From the NCBI RefSeq assembly GCF_007751035.1, contig NZ_CP036433.1, positions 3,763,001 to 3,827,000 on the forward strand: a stretch of 64,000 nt of DNA, read 5' to 3'. The notes beneath the pieces were generated by a model. It did not search any database and had not been told where the DNA came from. It saw only the letters and a list, made by a program, of their open reading frames with translations. Position 1 is the first letter of the stretch, and every line of letters begins with the position of its first letter. Origin of the DNA: Lignipirellula cremea (GTDB taxonomy: Bacteria; Planctomycetota; Planctomycetia; Pirellulales; Pirellulaceae). The position numbers and the translations under genes were made by a program. Positions 61,975-64,000 of the stretch are shown here, piece by piece.

Positions 61975-62510
61975 CGTCGCAACACTGGGTTCGAATCGGC
62001 GCGATGGGTTCGCTCGTTCGCCTGGCTGCGGCCGATGCGTGCGCGTATCCGCGCGGCGCTCGGGTTGTGTGCCGTACGCTGCGCGGCCTGGAAGTTGGCG
62101 AGGTCGTGTCGCCTGATGATGGCGAGAAACCGGCCGAGGGGCAGTTGCTGCGGCGGGTCACTGTGGAAGACGACCTGCTGCTGGCCCGCATTGAGAAGCA
62201 TCGGGACGAAGCGTACGCCGCCTGTACGGCCCTGCTGGCCGAGCGTCAGCTGGACGCCGTGCTGCTGGATGTCGACCCGCTGTTTGACGGCAGCACGCTG
62301 TTTTTCCACTTCCTCGGCGACGTATCGCCGGAGGTCGAAGCGTTGACCGACGAGCTGGCCGAAGCGTACGAGTCCAAGGTGCAGTTCCGCGCGTTCCAGG
62401 AGTTACTAACCACCGGCTGCGGTCCGGGCTGCGGCACGGTTGAGTCTTCCGGCTGTGGGTCGGGCGGGTGTTCCACCTGCGCTGTCGTGGCGGCCTGTCA
62501 GAAACATTAA
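61971..62510 (+). CDS. PSP1-domain protein with Cys-rich C-terminus
   Basis: A 179-residue protein with a PSP1 domain related to RicT/Yaa[21 protein letters not shown] near residue 27 and [20 protein letters not shown] with [18 protein letters not shown] downstream. In Bacillus, YaaT works with two [4Fe-4S]-binding partners. The C-terminus carries a Cys/Gly cluster [20 protein letters not shown] then STC, which could ligate an iron-sulfur cluster or metal. The start overlaps the msrB stop in ATGA, so the two are coupled; a redox theme fits both. Function unproven. Confidence 0.85.
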   Translation: MTSQHWVRIGAMGSLVRLAAADACAYPRGARVVCRTLRGLEVGEVVSPDDGEKPAEGQLLRRVTVEDDLLLARIEKHRDEAYAACTALLAERQLDAVLLDVDPLFDGSTLFFHFLGDVSPEVEALTDELAEAYESKVQFRAFQELLTTGCGPGCGTVESSGCGSGGCSTCAVVAACQKH

Positions 62511-62567
62511 AACGAGAGAGACGCCGATCGCTCCCTGAACTCGCTTTCCTCAGCCCCGTCTACGAAC

Positions 62568-64000
62568 ATGCCCGCCGGTTTGAAAACGACGACTCTTCTT
62601 CCAGGGGTGCGGATCGCGTTCCTGGCCGGTTTGCTGGGAGCGGGGTGCCTGCTCGCCCATCCGTCGTCTGCCGCCGAACCGAGCGCTGCGCAAGCCGCCG
62701 TCGCGGAGAAACGGGCGAAGCTCACCGCCACGTACCGTTCGCTGCTGCAGCAACTGGCAGGGATCTGCGAGCAGCAGGGGTTGCCGGAGCAGGCGCAGAC
62801 GACGCGTGACTGGTTTGTGGAGCGGGCCAGTGACCGGCAGACGCTGTTTCTGCCCGATGATCAACGGCTGCCGGAGCCGCCGCCTGGCGCCTCGGCGGTG
62901 GTCAAATCCTGGCATGCGAAATGGCTGCAGTACCGCACGGGCTATGCAGAGCATCTGCTGGCGCTGGCCAAAGAAACGCTGGCGGCGGGCGATGCGGCGA
63001 CCGCGTATCAAATGCTGCACGAGGTGCTGCGGGAGAACCCCGACGAAGAGCAGGTGCGGCGGATGCTGGGCTATTCGCTCGTCAACCATCGCTGGCGTCA
63101 GATGGGTGCGGCCGAGTCGTCCAAGGTGATGCGGGTGCGCCATCCGGTGTTCGGCTGGGAGCCCGGCCGGTACTGGCGCGTGCAGACGGAGCACTTCCAG
63201 ATCACCACCAGTCATAGCATCGCGGCCGGCGAAAAATTCGGCCAGCAGCTGGAAACGCTGTACGAAGTCTGGCGACAGTTGTTCTATCTGCACTGGAGCA
63301 GCGCTGCGGCCCTGGACCGGCAGTTCGCGGCGCCGGCCCCGCTGACCCGCTCGAAAACGCTTTTCCAGGTGATCCTGTTCAAGGATCGCCAGGAGTACGT
63401 GCAAAAGCTGGCCGCCGTGCCTGGCATCGAAGTTTCCCAGGGCTATTACGATCCTCGCCGGCGGGAGTCGCTGTTCTATGCCGGCGACGATGCGACCATG
63501 ACGACCCAGTACCACGAAGCGACCCATCAACTGTTCCAGGAGACGGGCGACACGGTCGAGCAGGTCGGCGGCCGGGACAACTTCTGGCTGATCGAAGGGG
63601 TGGCGATTTATATGGAGTCGCTGCGGTTTTACGCGGGCTACAGTACGGTCGGCGGTTTCGACGCGGCGCGGATGCAGTTCGCCCGGTATCGCAGGTTGAA
63701 TGACGGCTTCTATCTGCCGCTGGAGCAGCTAACGGCGTTGGGATCGGCCGAGCTGCAGCGGCACGAGGAGATCCGCAAGCTCTATTCCCAGAGTGCGGGA
63801 CTGGCCCACATGCTGTTCGACGGCCAGGGCGGCCGCTATCGCCAGGCGGCGGTCGACTATTTGCGGATGGTGTACGCAGGCCGTGAGAAGATGCAGACGC
63901 TGCCGTCGCTGACGGAGCAGTCGTTTGCCCAGCTGGACGAACAGTATCGCCCTTTTCTGAATGTGACGGACGAAGACTTAACGACCCGCCTGGCGCCGGG
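62568..64000 (+). CDS. DUF1570-like HExxH exported protein (partial, 3' end off window)
   Basis: A protein of at least 477 residues running off the window end. Signal peptide: GLKTTTLLPGVRIAFLAGLL with cleavage near SSA (about residues 30-36). A TPR-like helical part (AYQMLHEVLRENPDEEQVRR) precedes a peptidase-like region with HEATH at 316-320 and, 22 residues later, Glu343 in IEGVAIYME, the gluzincin arrangement of zinc metallopeptidases. This matches the planctomycete DUF1570 family as I remember it. The stop codon is beyond 64000. It starts 57 bases after the PSP1 gene and may be in the same transcript. Confidence 0.85.
   Translation, partial: MPAGLKTTTLLPGVRIAFLAGLLGAGCLLAHPSSAAEPSAAQAAVAEKRAKLTATYRSLLQQLAGICEQQGLPEQAQTTRDWFVERASDRQTLFLPDDQRLPEPPPGASAVVKSWHAKWLQYRTGYAEHLLALAKETLAAGDAATAYQMLHEVLRENPDEEQVRRMLGYSLVNHRWRQMGAAESSKVMRVRHPVFGWEPGRYWRVQTEHFQITTSHSIAAGEKFGQQLETLYEVWRQLFYLHWSSAAALDRQFAAPAPLTRSKTLFQVILFKDRQEYVQKLAAVPGIEVSQGYYDPRRRESLFYAGDDATMTTQYHEATHQLFQETGDTVEQVGGRDNFWLIEGVAIYMESLRFYAGYSTVGGFDAARMQFARYRRLNDGFYLPLEQLTALGSAELQRHEEIRKLYSQSAGLAHMLFDGQGGRYRQAAVDYLRMVYAGREKMQTLPSLTEQSFAQLDEQYRPFLNVTDEDLTTRLAP

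Overview
The window looks like a chromosomal segment of a planctomycete, probably of the Pirellula/Blastopirellula group. This is an inference from gene content: a Tat-exported DUF1501 protein, paired DUF1559 prepilin-like proteins, a DUF1570-type protein, a GSDH/triple-CxxCH oxidase-like protein, a TM2 protein with zinc ribbon and GYF-like domains, a bacterial topoisomerase VI B subunit, GC-rich codon use, and many secreted proteins of no known function. Genes lie on both strands in short operons separated by long intergenic gaps.

Layout. 0-9 kb: PilZ protein, a secreted protein with 37 mature cysteines, DUF1501, a truncated SUKH-like immunity gene, a Tat-exported protein, glnS, a 37-residue membrane peptide, and two exported Tyr/Pro-rich proteins. 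9.5-20.5 kb: top6B without a neighbouring top6A, two tandem DUF1559 genes, an unusually short SecA-like ATPase, a lipoprotein, the TM2 protein, and a coiled-coil protein. 20.6-34.5 kb: acyl carrier protein plus ketoacyl synthase, an AlkD-like glycosylase, egtD, the GSDH/cytochrome protein, a lactonase-fold protein, a GspG-like lipoprotein with a membrane protein, a Ser/Thr kinase, and a putative PA-IL-like lectin. 34.7-37 kb: tRNA-Ser(GGA) and a tandem-duplicated parvulin protein. 37.3-45.1 kb: a tripartite heavy-metal RND efflux island (TolC-like, CusA/CzcA-like, CusB/CzcB-like with His-rich tails) bracketed by two Cys/His-rich exported proteins. 45.2-55.3 kb: isochorismatase-like hydrolase, EF-hand SGNH-like protein, FAD monooxygenase, an SDR-VKOR-SPW cluster, HEAT-repeat protein, leuB, and a second TolC-like protein.

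55.5-60.9 kb is the accessory hot spot. An intact IS4-family element has 20-bp perfect terminal repeats and a 10-bp target duplication. It splits a 95-residue membrane protein gene whose frame can be rebuilt exactly. Next to it lie seven copies of a 65-bp palindromic element with perfect or near-perfect 16-bp arms and terminator-like T runs. They punctuate broken pieces of Rhs-type toxin tips, possible immunity genes, a perfect 229-bp tandem duplication, and a remnant of a second IS4-type transposase. My reading is a decayed polymorphic-toxin/immunity cassette array colonised by a non-autonomous palindromic repeat. This is the most likely place for something undescribed.

61-64 kb returns to core-like genes: lipoprotein MsrB translationally coupled to a PSP1-domain protein, then a partial HExxH (DUF1570-like) protein running off the window.
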